From Lepraria neglecta (Eukaryota; Ascomycota; Lecanoromycetes; Lecanorales; Stereocaulaceae), in assembly GCA_033220425.1 (NCBI GenBank), contig CM065648.1, positions 496,001-560,000 on the forward strand: a stretch of DNA of 64,000 nt, read 5' to 3'. The translations under genes were made by a program, and so were the position numbers. How positions within the stretch are numbered: position 1 is the first letter of the stretch; each line of letters opens with the position of its first letter. The notes under the pieces were generated by a model. It had not been told where the DNA came from and ran no database searches. It worked only from the letters and a program-made list of their open reading frames with translations. Shown here piece by piece: positions 21,969-32,368 of this stretch.

Positions 21969-22927
21969 GAGTGTGAAGTCGGCGTGGGGGAGCAATTGGT
22001 CTAGTGTAGACTTGAGGTTTGTATGAAAACAAAGCGAATAAACAGTCCTTAGCGGGGTAGATATAGAAAGTCCAGGCTCTCGGAGCCCGGCACTGTGTGT
22101 TGGAAGGATTGCTTATTGCTCGTGAAGGAAAAGGCTCATGGAGCAAGAAGAGCCGATCATGCAGAACAAGGACAAAAGCTGCTCCTCAAGAGCTCCGAAG
22201 GTACTACGGCCTTCATTAGGGAGGGCGTTGGAGATTGCAAACTAAGGATTCTGCACCTTCTTGAGGCACAACAAATTTGGCGTTAGGAGAAGTCATCGTC
22301 GCTCCCAAGCTAAGCACACCCTGCACCTTCCTGAAGCACAGCACCCTCGGCGATGTTCGCCATTCCTGTCAAGAGCTGACGTAGTGACGAGGCGCTGCAG
22401 AATCCACCAGGAAACGTACGTAATTTGGGAAGGATAACAATAGGGTACCAAAAACGGCAATCAACGCGGTGGCACGGACCGTTAGTCGGTATCAGTAGTT
22501 CGTGGGAGAGTCTCGATGTCCGTGGGGGATTGTCGGAGAACTGCGTGAAGTCATGATGTGTTTGGTGGATGGGCTTGCAGGGATGTGGTGATCGGTGGGA
22601 TATCTCTTGGCAATCAGTTTTACGTTCAATAAGTATTGAAATTGATAGCAAGGCATATGATAAACATTGCAATATATAATGATATATGTGTGACATGGTA
22701 AATTCTGTCCGAAAAATGTGTACAGTAGAACTAGATAGACACATAAGCCCTTCGGCCGGCTACAATATAAACCACATCCGGTGAAGCTCTGATCAAAGCC
22801 TTTCCTTTCAAGTTTCCAAGCAAGTCTCTCCCATGAGGCCTAAGAAAACACAGGTTCTGGCTTCCTTGCATGTATTATTCCCGGGGCGCCAACGCTATCA
22901 AAAAGGATTAAGACCTGGTTGAGGAAG
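21969..22927. other. Gene-poor stretch with a short direct repeat
   Basis: No complete gene. A roughly 30-base direct repeat (CTGCACCTTCYTGARGCACA...) occurs at about 22251-22281 and again at about 22320-22352. The remainder is the probable missing 5' part of the 21440-21968 gene and the 3' flank of the regulator at 22928. Confidence 0.4.
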
Positions 22928-25900
22928 TCAACCGCTCGAAGCAAATCCTCCCATTCCTCCCATTCCTTCCCCAAGTTCATCACCCTCCCCAATTTCAGGC
23001 GGGTTCAGGTTAAACGGCATGAACCATGCACTGGTCTGCAGGTCACCCATACACCCTCCCGAGCCCAAAACCTGCTGCTGCTGTTGTAGCGAGAGATCCA
23101 ATGGGTTGCCCCACATATCACTTAGTCCTTGACTGCTTGGGTCGTGGTGACTTTGTGTCATCGCGTTGAGAGCGGATGCCGAGGACGCTCCAGTGGGGTT
23201 ATTGCCAGCGTAGGCACCGTAGACAAGGTGCCGGTCGAGTTGAGGGAGGAGAGCGGTGTTGGCGGGTGTGGAAAGGGGTAGTAGATCGTAGGATTGTGGG
23301 TAGGAGTTGTTGCAGGGTTGAGGGTACAACTGTGGAGCGTGTTGGGAGAATGCTAAGGGGTCTAGTGGAGACTGTGTGTCTGGCAGTGGCAGAGGAAGCA
23401 TGCCTTGCTGAGCAGCATCCGTCGGATAACCCGGCTGTGGTATCTGGTGCTGGCGTTCGTCTGGTTGCGAGGCAATCTTAGCATTTTTCTTTGTGGATTT
23501 GTTGAATTTTGTCGTTCGAGAGGTCGGTGATTGGGTATGGAAAAAGTCCTCCACGCTTTGGAGATCCGACTTATGGGTCAAGGCAGCGTCGCCATCTGAC
23601 TCTTTCTTGATTTGAACCGCAGGGTCCTGGTAGTCCGTTTCCGAAACACCGTGAGGGTACTTTTGAAACCAATCTCCATATTGGAAAATAGTACCACCTT
23701 GAGCCGTTGATTCTCCTGAACCCTTCCACGATGCATCCGCGTGCTGGCGGTAGATCTCCTTGAGGTTCTCGACCATGAAGTGGAACATCCCCCAGTACTT
23801 CTTCATTTGACCTATGTACTTCACGTTACTTGCAAGATGTCTTTTGCAAGACGCTTCTAAGGATTGATTCTTAGAGAAGATGCCCCATACATGTACGGTG
23901 CTGGACAGGAAGGCGCAGTAGCCCAGGAATGGAGCCACAGCATGGTACTCTGATGCTTCATTTAGCAAAGTTGATATTTGATTAGCTGCATCGATAGCTG
24001 CAGGCCCAGCTTCGGAGACGAAGGACTTTGGCATCTCCTTGGGATTTCGTGCTCCCGGCGCCGTAGGGATGGCAAAGCGGTGAAGGAATAGGACCACTTG
24101 GTTGGACGCGATATGCATGAAAAGGAATTGGTTGCCCAACTTCTCGGCAGCATGGTTCATCAGGTTCTCTCTAGTGTTCTCGAGCCCAGCTGGTAATGAT
24201 GCTTTGAAGTCATTTGCTTGTTTCCGCAGCTCTGCAAAACCAGACTTGGGGTCCCAGAGAGGATGTGGATCCCTCTCTTTCCCTCCCATGTTGAGATACT
24301 TGATGACTCGACCCCACAAGGTTACTATACGCACCATGGACGCAGCTACGCCCATGTTGTCTTTGGCGTCTGTCAATTGACCGGTGTCACTGGACACAGG
24401 GTTTGGCACTCGGCCATCTAAACTCTCGGTGGGACCAGGTATTTCCATCTGGAAATTCGACTCTTTTATTGGGAGCTGGACCTTTATAGTCTCCTCGTCC
24501 GCAAACATTGGCCGCTCTGTGCCCGAGGAGTTGAAGCGATCCATAAGAAAGCAAGACCACATGGTTCGTCTTCGAATCTCCCGATCCGTAAAGCTGAGCT
24601 CGGACTTCTTGTCGTTCTTTCGTCCAAGCGGGTCATGATCTAATTCTCGATGTAGTTGAAGCGCATACGCCATCCTCGTTGCCATCCCAGCGAACATCCA
24701 ACTCCGCCCGCCCTGACATGTTCCAAATTCGTGAAGCCCCAGTAGTAGTAATACAGTCAATATTGTAATAGTAGGCTCATCATAACGCCGCAAAGCGATG
24801 TCTCGAGCAGGTTTTGCCCAGGTCTCGCCTCGAAGAAACGCTGGTTCGGTGTTTAGCTGAGGATGTGTGGAGAATCGTGCTGATATCGCGCATACAGCAA
24901 GGATCAGTACGGGAGGTACGGTGCCGGCACTACGGAATATTAGTTCAATGTACGGGAAGTTCTTGACGCATCCAGGGACGTACCGTAGCCTTCTCATATA
25001 GCTCGGCTTATGTAGAAGATGATATGATTGCCCATAGACGTTATCAAAGAAAACTTCAGATAGGTGGTCTTGGATCTCTGCAGATGGCAAATATTCTGCT
25101 CCCTCAGTATTGACTTTGCTTTCATCTGTATGACGACCCTTTAGCGGCGAGGAATTGACCTTTGACTCGGCCCATTCTTCCAATTGAGGCCCAAAAGCCT
25201 CGTCAGCACCCCTTTTCTTGCCACTGTTAGACTGGCTAGGAGCCGAAGGTTTGATGACGGCCCTTGGGACTGCTAACGGTTCGGGCCTTTCCTCCTGCGG
25301 AATGATCTTAATAACCCTCTCTTCCATCCTCTTAAGTCGCTTATCTAGCATAGCCATGTAGTCCGTTCGTGGTGCCGCCTTCCTCGCAGTGACCTTGTAA
25401 ACACAAGGTATTCGCGAACGCATACAATGTTTGCAAGAAGGTTTCTCTCCAGAGCACCTGATCTTCTTTCGTCGACATGCAATACACGCTAGAGGCAATC
25501 TCTTGCGCTCTTTGCCTGCTTTAGTCTTAAGCTCGGTCCATGCAGGCTTCTTGTTGTCTGATTCGTCCTTGATCTCTTGCTGCGCGGTGGCGTCATTGCT
25601 AGATCGATGTGTCCAGGAACCAGCATCGCCCTGCTGTGGCCTGTTGAAACCCCGTGTGCTGACTGGACTTGTAGGCTCTGATCCATCAATACTCCCACTG
25701 TTTCTATGTCCATGTCCATTGCGCTCTGCACTGCTAGGGTTGTTTCGGATATCCTTGCCTGACGCGTTAGAATTTCGACCATGAGAAAGCTCTGGATATG
25801 AATCCCTTCCCTGCTGATCGTAATGGCTCAAGACATCGCGGGTGGAGGACCCGTCGAATGTTGCACCGAAGCCCTGGGCTTGTTCTTGGGCGCTCGCCGG

Positions 25901-26134
25901 TCGGAAGGAATGTCTAAAGTGAGGAAATGTCTGGATTGGCACTGCTGCCATTTGGCTCAATTGTGCTTGAGCCTGTGACGTCTCGAGGGAGTAGCTTTGG
26001 ACGTCCGGCATGGCGAATCCATTGAGAGCTTGGGAGTTGCTCCGAGCTGATCGGGAGTGTTGTAACATACTCTCCGCTGCTGCATATTCGTGATCCTCAA
26101 TGGAAGACCAGCCCGGAGCACTGGACGAGGACAT
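22928..26134 (-). CDS. Zn2Cys6 fungal transcription factor
   Basis: Nuclear regulator with a Gal4-type binuclear zinc cluster and a fungal-specific transcription-factor middle region. The start is the ATG at 26134; the frame is open three codons further up from a TTG. The zinc cluster reads CIACRRKKIRCSGEKPSCKHC...C near residues 215-245, followed by a linker and the coiled-coil-like DKRLKRMEERVIKIIPQEE. The middle homology region (about 360-650) includes LSEVFFDNVYGQSYHLLHKP and PPVLILAVCAISARFSTHP. A 54-base intron at 24984-24931 (donor GTACGT, branch-like CTAAT) sits between MRRLR and AGTVPP. It contains no stop and is a multiple of three, so the unspliced frame stays open. Spliced length is about 1050 residues. 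The C-terminal quarter is Gln/Pro/Gly-rich with a short poly-Gln run, an activation-type tail. Target genes are not inferable. Confidence 0.9.
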   Translation of the reverse strand: MSSSSAPGWSSIEDHEYAAAESMLQHSRSARSNSQALNGFAMPDVQSYSLETSQAQAQLSQMAAVPIQTFPHFRHSFRPASAQEQAQGFGATFDGSSTRDVLSHYDQQGRDSYPELSHGRNSNASGKDIRNNPSSAERNGHGHRNSGSIDGSEPTSPVSTRGFNRPQQGDAGSWTHRSSNDATAQQEIKDESDNKKPAWTELKTKAGKERKRLPLACIACRRKKIRCSGEKPSCKHCMRSRIPCVYKVTARKAAPRTDYMAMLDKRLKRMEERVIKIIPQEERPEPLAVPRAVIKPSAPSQSNSGKKRGADEAFGPQLEEWAESKVNSSPLKGRHTDESKVNTEGAEYLPSAEIQDHLSEVFFDNVYGQSYHLLHKPSYMRRLRYVPGCVKNFPYIELIFRSAGTVPPVLILAVCAISARFSTHPQLNTEPAFLRGETWAKPARDIALRRYDEPTITILTVLLLLGLHEFGTCQGGRSWMFAGMATRMAYALQLHRELDHDPLGRKNDKKSELSFTDREIRRRTMWSCFLMDRFNSSGTERPMFADEETIKVQLPIKESNFQMEIPGPTESLDGRVPNPVSSDTGQLTDAKDNMGVAASMVRIVTLWGRVIKYLNMGGKERDPHPLWDPKSGFAELRKQANDFKASLPAGLENTRENLMNHAAEKLGNQFLFMHIASNQVVLFLHRFAIPTAPGARNPKEMPKSFVSEAGPAAIDAANQISTLLNEASEYHAVAPFLGYCAFLSSTVHVWGIFSKNQSLEASCKRHLASNVKYIGQMKKYWGMFHFMVENLKEIYRQHADASWKGSGESTAQGGTIFQYGDWFQKYPHGVSETDYQDPAVQIKKESDGDAALTHKSDLQSVEDFFHTQSPTSRTTKFNKSTKKNAKIASQPDERQHQIPQPGYPTDAAQQGMLPLPLPDTQSPLDPLAFSQHAPQLYPQPCNNSYPQSYDLLPLSTPANTALLPQLDRHLVYGAYAGNNPTGASSASALNAMTQSHHDPSSQGLSDMWGNPLDLSLQQQQQVLGSGGCMGDLQTSAWFMPFNLNPPEIGEGDELGEGMGGMGGFASSG

Positions 26135-26679
26135 GGTGGCCAAGAGCCTGGTGGTTGTGGGGGGTTCTAGACGTTCTGGAAGCAGTGACGAATAGGCGAT
26201 CGATTGTTTTGGCCTCGGCGGGTCGTTAGGTAACTAGTGCCGTAGCCTTCAGGAATGGCATTTAGCCTGAACTTATTATTCTACGCACTCAAGGACGCGA
26301 CGATGGTGGTCTCCAATGAATACGTACCGTCATTAGTAAAACTGACATTACGGACCATATTTCTAGAAAAGGAAGGAGCTCGTCATTCTGCAGGTATTAT
26401 TATCTGGACACTAATGAGCGATGAGACCAAAGTCGCCTTCTCCCGATTATTGGCTATGAATCTGATGTTGACAGCATACGGGAATGTGACCTCTATCGCA
26501 GCTACGAAGACTCCTAGGATCTATGAATGTCAATGGTCTAGGCTCTGCTCCGATAATCTTTCAGGTAAGTAACCCTTTTTCTACCTCCATATAACTATCC
26601 TAGCGCTCTGCTATGCCATGCAATGCATGATGCAGGAACCCTTCAAGATACACGTTGCCTTCGGAAAGCTTTTCGGCTT
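26135..26679. other. Upstream region of the Zn2Cys6 gene
   Basis: About 545 bases without a supported gene, between the regulator's start and the 3' end of the next minus-strand gene. Confidence 0.4.
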
Positions 26680-27462
26680 TTATTTGCTCTTGCTAAGTTC
26701 GTCTATTTTCTCCCAAACTTGTCCGTGCAGCTCACTGGCATGTTCGCCCGTTTTCTTCGCCCACTTCGTAGCCATATCCCACACACTCTCGTCTTCCCCA
26801 AATCCTGCATTCCCACCAGCCTTTGCGTTGTTGGCATATCCTAACGAGGGCAGAGATTCAGTTTGATTTTCTTCCTGCGCGGCGGCCAATCGTTGAGCAG
26901 GCGTCATATCTGAGGCATAGGGGTTTTGGACATAGCCTGGAGGATGTTCAAGACTCGCTCGCGTTGGCGTCTCAGCGGATGTAGATAGGGTGGTTGGAGG
27001 TTTTGAGGGAGCGAAAGAAGGTTGAGTCGTGGTGGATGTCGTAGATCCAGAAGGCATGCCATTGGGGCTCGGTCCGAGAGGAGGTTGTGCCATTTGGGGA
27101 GGATATGGCTGCGGCTGTGTAGGCGTAGAATGAACTGGAGCGTAGTATTCCGGCGGCATTGGCTTCTCGCCAGCTTTGGGAGGCGGAGGAAGGCTGGCCT
27201 TCGCCGTGGTTGCTGGTGGTGCCGGACTAGAAACTGCTCCTGGCTGCGGAGTCGGTGGGGCATGTGTAGAGCTCAATGCTGAAGTAGCCGTAGGTTTCGG
27301 TGCAGCTGCACCAGGCTGGGCTGGAGGATAGCCATGAGGTCCTGTTGCGAGGGTTGCAGAGGGTTGCGAAGTGCCCTCAGGCTTGTACGCCGTCCGTGGG
27401 GCGACGCCTTCAGCATGTACTGGGCTTATGGGGTCTTGAGTGTGGGTTTGTATGCCAGACAT
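26680..27462 (-). CDS. Pro/Thr/Ala-rich protein of unknown function
   Basis: A single exon of 260 residues starting at MSGIQTHTQDPISPVHAEGV (ATG 27462). In-frame codons upstream look untranslated. Residues 20-185 are low-complexity Pro, Ala, Thr, Ser and Gln with PYPPQMAQPPLGPSP-like stretches and no hydrophobic segment. The last 60 residues are different: PYASDMTPAQRLAAAQEEN, then SVWDMATKWAKKTGEHASEL and VWEKIDELSKSK, a probable amphipathic helix. The conserved-looking tail beside a disordered body suggests an adaptor, but no family was recognised. Confidence 0.7.
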   Translation of the reverse strand: MSGIQTHTQDPISPVHAEGVAPRTAYKPEGTSQPSATLATGPHGYPPAQPGAAAPKPTATSALSSTHAPPTPQPGAVSSPAPPATTAKASLPPPPKAGEKPMPPEYYAPVHSTPTQPQPYPPQMAQPPLGPSPNGMPSGSTTSTTTQPSFAPSKPPTTLSTSAETPTRASLEHPPGYVQNPYASDMTPAQRLAAAQEENQTESLPSLGYANNAKAGGNAGFGEDESVWDMATKWAKKTGEHASELHGQVWEKIDELSKSK

Positions 27463-28103
27463 TCTGTAAATGCTGGCATCGAATGTCGATGGTGCGTATG
27501 CTGTGTGAGAGGCTGGCAGTTGGTCGTTGTTCCTGGTGGTTGGAGAATGGAGGCTTGAGATACACTTTCGCTCCTTTTGAAGTTCGGATCCGCGCAATGC
27601 AAAGGGTGATGGTACATCATGGTGGGTACGTCACCTAGCATAGTACACGAATACAATGCGTGGTCGTTTCAGAAATGATTCTGTGACACTAATGGTTCTA
27701 CGCGTGTTTGATAGCGGTTACAAGACTACCAACCGAAAGGTTGCAGATTGATCTCAGGATCTCAGGAGCTCGTTTGGCACATTCAAGAACATTAGAACCG
27801 ATGAATCTGCTTCTCACTATGCAATCTATTTCCATATGTAGACCGATAAAGGGAAGAAGAACCAAGCGGAGTGTGAAAGTGCAAGATACAGAAGTACATG
27901 TGTATGAAAGTTGCCAGCTTGAATAGTACAGCATCAGGAGCATCAGCTGCACCGCCTGAATATTGAACACCACTTCAAACCTCTAGAAACACCATTTTAC
28001 CATCATCCACCGCAAGCTAGGCCATGTAAGAGAACCGATTCGTTCCAGCTCCCGTGACCCGTCTATGTTAGGACATGTGTGGCGCGATTAACCAGATCCA
28101 CCC
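27463..28103. other. Intergenic region, nothing supported
   Basis: About 640 bases comprising the promoter of the Pro-rich gene and the 3' flank of the ADP/ATP carrier. No repeats or genes are seen. Confidence 0.4.
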
Positions 28104-29539
28104 TTACTTGAAGGCCTTGCCGAACATGAGCAGTTGAACTTGGTCGTAGATTGAGAGCACACCAGCACCAGCGACACCACGGAGAATGTTGGCACCAGCA
28201 CCCTTGAACAAAGACTTGACACCCTCAGCAGCAATGATTTGGCGACCAGCATCCAATGAGGACTTGTACTTGACAGCCTATCAGAAGAGATTAGTAGCGG
28301 CTCACAGAGATTGTAGAAATGCAATGGTGACTTACTTCGCCAGAGGTCATCATCATACGTCTACGGATGGTATCGAGAGGATACGAGGCAATACCAGCGC
28401 CAGTGGTGACAGTCCAGCCGAGCAAGAACGAAGCCAAGAAGCTGCCCTCGAGAGGACCGACAAGGAGGACAGGCTTGATAGAGTCATACATTCCGAAGTA
28501 CAATCCACGGTAGACAATGATACCAGCGACTGAGGGGCCGAAACCACGGTATAGACCAAGGATACCATCCGAAGCAAGGGTCTTCTTGTAGACATCAACC
28601 AGGCCGTTGAATTGACGATCCCCACCAGTCTTGGAGTTCTTAGCGTCGTTGGCCAGACGTGTACGAGCGTAGTCCAACGAGTACACGAAGAGGAGGGAAG
28701 TGGCACCAGCAGCCTAGCAAAATTAGCATCTATCTCTCCCAAGAAATGTGGAAAGACTTACACCTCCAGAGGCCAAGTTGCCCATCATCCACTTGGTATA
28801 GCCATCACGCTCCTTCTTGTAGGCGAACATTGACTTGTAGGTATCACGGAAGGCGAAGTTGAGAGCTTGCGTAGGGAAGTATCGGATAACGTTGGCTGTG
28901 TTACCTCGCCACAGCGAAACGACACCCTCATTGGCAGCTGTACGCTTGAAGCACTCGATAATGCCATCGTACTTGCGGTCGAGACGGCCAGTCTTCAACA
29001 TCTCATCCTGTTGCCCACATTATCAGTATGTGCCCATTTAACTGCACCAGGCACCCGGTGGTGGAAGCTTCGGCTTACTTGATTTTGAATGAGGAGCTTG
29101 ACACGCTCGATGGGGGCAGCAGCTGTTTTCGAGACGGCGGCGGAAACACCACCCACTGTGAGGTGCGGTCAGTCAGAGTCTTTGTAGCGTATGTCTGGGC
29201 AGTAGTCAAGGTATTGAATGCTCTTTTCCGGCTTTTGGCCTCAGATCGTCTGATATGACTGAGAAGACCCAATACGTACTCAAGAAATCAACAACGAATC
29301 CCTATCGCACCTTATGTTAGCTTTGTGTTCCGATGCAATCTTCATGGATTGGGTGATCTCAGCCACACGGAAGCCAATCGTAGCTTAGATAGCACTCCAA
29401 TGCAATGTAGCACGAGTTATTGCGATGGCTCTCACTGTTACCAATGACATGGGGGTAGTATCGCGGCTGATGGGAGCTCGAAACTTACGGGCATGCCCAT
29501 GAAGGACTTCTTCGCCTGGATGACATCTCCTTCAGGCAT
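28104..29539 (-). CDS. Mitochondrial ADP/ATP carrier
   Basis: Exchanges cytosolic ADP for matrix ATP across the inner mitochondrial membrane. Six exons are read: 29539-29489, 29301-29280, 29155-29079, 29007-28762, 28713-28336 and 28277-28104. Every junction is in phase, giving 315 residues, the family's normal size. Three mitochondrial-carrier repeats are visible: [27 protein letters not shown] and [16 protein letters not shown]. The RRRMMM hexapeptide is specific to ADP/ATP carriers. The second coding exon is only 22 bases (GFVVDFL). The first intron, 187 bases, is long for this window. Equivalent to yeast AAC/PET9. Confidence 0.97.
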
Positions 29540-29968
29540 CTTGGCGGTATTTGTATGGACACAGGGGAAGCGAAAGGGAAGATGTAGAATTGAGTGGAGT
29601 GGTTAAGAGGTTGTGTACCGACGTGGTTAGTAAGTTATGATGTTGTGAGGTCGAAGTTAGGTGGAAAAAAAGTTGCTGAAGGAGCAACGGCACGCTACTA
29701 CCAAAATAGGAATGGCTCATTTCCGAGATTTCTGCCGAAATGTCCCGATCGATAAATTTCTCATATTAGATCTATGGGGCATCCACATGTGTGAATGCCC
29801 TCATGTTACATATGTTGCTTAGCGAAAGCGTGCAGGTAATTTGAGCCCATTGTAATCTTCATCAGGCGAAAGACCCACTACAGCATCAATTGGCTATTCC
29901 TACTATCTGATGCCGTCATAATTAGGCTCGTCATGCAGCATGGAGTAGCCAATGATAGCAATCTATTA
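29540..29968. other. Promoter of the ADP/ATP carrier and 3' flank of KRI1
   Basis: 429 bases without a gene. Both neighbours are on the minus strand, so this holds the carrier's promoter and the KRI1 3' end. Confidence 0.4.
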
Positions 29969-32080
29969 TCATGATGGATCTGGCGCCCTGCCTTTCCTCG
30001 AGCGCTTTTTCTTTTTGCCCTCTCTAATTTCGATGCCATTGGACTCCTTCGGATTTGTTTTGCCGCCAGCCACATCATGTCCGGCAAGCATCTCTGCAAG
30101 CGTTTTCTGCGGGCCTTGCTCGCTACCAAAGGTTTCCTTTCTCCATTGTCTTAGTCTTGCTTTTTTGCCTAAGCGCTTCTTGTCTTTCTTCTTTTTTTCA
30201 CAATCTCTGAAAGTAGCCATCTTCTTAAGTCCAGCATACTGATTGAGTTGGCTGTCCGAGGCCATTAGAATGTCGTGGGCTGTTAAGCCATATGCTATTG
30301 GAGATGTTTCCCTGTAGCGGAAGTAGCCAGCGTGCTTCTTTCCAAAATTTGATAGCTTCTCGTCGACTTCCATCTGCTGATCGACAAGCTTCTCAACCTT
30401 GCGACGTTCTTGACGAGCTGTCTTCTTCTGTTCATCGCGCTCCCGTTTCTTATTCGATTTTGCCTTGGAATTTGATTTTTTCTCGGTCGCTTGTGCATCC
30501 TCGTTACCACTCGCTTCGCTGCCTTCAATTGGAGCTCCACCTTCCGAATCGTCATCTGTGAGTTCGAATTGGGGTGTCTCCCTCTCTTTTGCATCGAAGT
30601 CCGGCACTAGGTCATCGATGTCTATTTCCTCCTCCCATTTGGGTTTCTTCACCTTACGTTTACCTCCATCCGGTTCTTCATTACTTTGGTCTGAGTCTTG
30701 ATCTGCGTAATAGTCGTCACCAAAACGTTTCTTCATCTCTTCCTCCCAGCGCGCGTCGTCCCAACCTTCATCAAGAAACGCCGCCCAGTCATGCTCGTGA
30801 AGCGATTTGCCCCGCAGTCCAGCAGCCTCCTTGATCTTCCTGATCTTTTCTTCGGCCTCAGAGACTTTGAGCTTGCGAAGACGAGCCTTCTCCTCTTCGC
30901 GAGCCTGCCTTGCATCATCTTTCTTGGCTCGTTCGGCATCGCGCGCCTTCTTGCGAGGATTTGTAGATTCCTGGCGTACGGAATATTTTGCTGCCGCATC
31001 TCTAGCATGTGACAAGAGTTTCTCGTTTGAGGTTCTGGGGTCCTCGAAGCGCAGGTTGTAGGCTTCTTCAAATGAATCTGCTCTACGCTCCTCTTCCTCA
31101 TCATCAGACTCGAATGGTTGGAACTTGGAGCTCTCGGACAGCACCCATGCTCTTGCGGTCATGAAATTGGAAAGGAACCTCTCAGGATCTTTGTCAGCCC
31201 CCTCGACGTCAAGATTTTGTGGCTTCTGTTGGCCTTTCTTAGGACGGGTGTCGTCTTCTTCCACAGGTTTCCGAACCAAAAATCCGTCAGCCTCATCATC
31301 ACCACTCTGGTCATCTTCGGAATTAACATCGCCATTTACCGCGGCGTGCATTTCCTTCACGAGGACATTCTTCAAGTCGTCTTGTTGTTGCGCATAAGTG
31401 GTGGGCCCATCATCAAGTGCATCAGTCGCTGCGGCTCCCTCGAGTAGATTCTTGCGATGGTAATCGCTAAGGTACATAGGCTTTTCCTGCTTTGTGTTGC
31501 TCCTCACACCGGTCTGGGCTTCTTCGGCTGGATCTTTGTAGAATGTAGCCTTCCCATCGTAGACACGAGGATCCTTCCGTCGAATAGCCTCAAGCGTATC
31601 CTGGATCTGCGCATCCAAGGCCTCGGATGCTAAAATACCCTCATCGTCCTCTTCTTCATCGCTCGAAGACTCCGAAACACCGCTCCCGTCGTTCTCTGGG
31701 TGGAGCCCAGTTTCTCTCTTGGGAGGAACAGAGGATTTGCCATATTTCTCTTCCACTAAATGGATCAGCAGGTTGCGGTAATGATGAAAAGCCAACCCTC
31801 ACTCACACTTCTGCAATTCTTCCCGTTTCTTGTTGTGCTCGAAGCGTCGTGCATATCCTTCATTTATGGTGAACCCGTGCCCATTAACAGACGGCTTGCC
31901 ATCTTCCACTGGCACCCCTCCTGCGTCGTTGGGCGAGCCACCATCTTCGCTAGATGTATCGTCTTCTTCTAAGAGTGCCTTAATTCTCTTCTGAGGCCGC
32001 TCGCTTTCTTCGTTTTCAAAGCTTAGCCGCTTGGCCCCGCTGGTAATGACTGATGTATGATCAGAACTTCTTTTCGCCAT
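29969..32080 (-). CDS. kri1: KRI1, nucleolar 40S ribosome-assembly factor
   Basis: Works in the nucleolus in early small-subunit (18S rRNA) processing, with Krr1. Two exons, 32080-31807 and 31755-29969 (intron with GTGAGT donor), encode 686 residues. Family landmarks are visible: FTINEGYARRFEHNKKREEL followed by LEEKYGK at the splice; YLSDYHRKNLLEG; RFLSNFMTARAW; RKLKVSEAEEKIRKIKEAAG; and the conserved C-terminal block FRYRETSPIAYGLTAHDILM, with LNQYAGLKKMATFRD just after. Long acidic runs (DDEEEERR, SSSDEEEDDEG) and Lys-rich runs are typical. It is divergent from the Sip3-like gene across 288 bases. Confidence 0.93.
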
Positions 32081-32368
32081 GCTTCGATGAGAGTGAAATC
32101 AATTATTCCACCGCTGCATGGAAAGATTTAAATCAGCCCACCTTGAAGGAAAGTCCAAAAAGTTTTGCCGATATGTCGGAGGTTAAGACCCCTGTTTTCC
32201 CCGATAGGGCTAACTGAAGTGACGCCTGCAAGGCCTGCAAGCTGGAGAACGCGAGCTGGAGAAACTGGCAGCTTCGATGGACTCTTCCCTCAATTGCTGG
32301 GGAGAATGGCTGTCTCAATATTGCATGATCATTAGCTCTTAGGGACCATTGCCTAGATATCTTCCACC
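32081..32368. promoter_or_regulatory. Shared divergent promoter, KRI1 / Sip3-like
   Basis: 288 bases between two start codons facing away from each other, so both core promoters must fit here. No specific motif is assigned. Confidence 0.5.

Noticed and set aside
26255-26572. Plus-strand frame upstream of the Zn2Cys6 gene
   Set aside because: No protein-like composition or domain. It lies in the regulator's promoter region.
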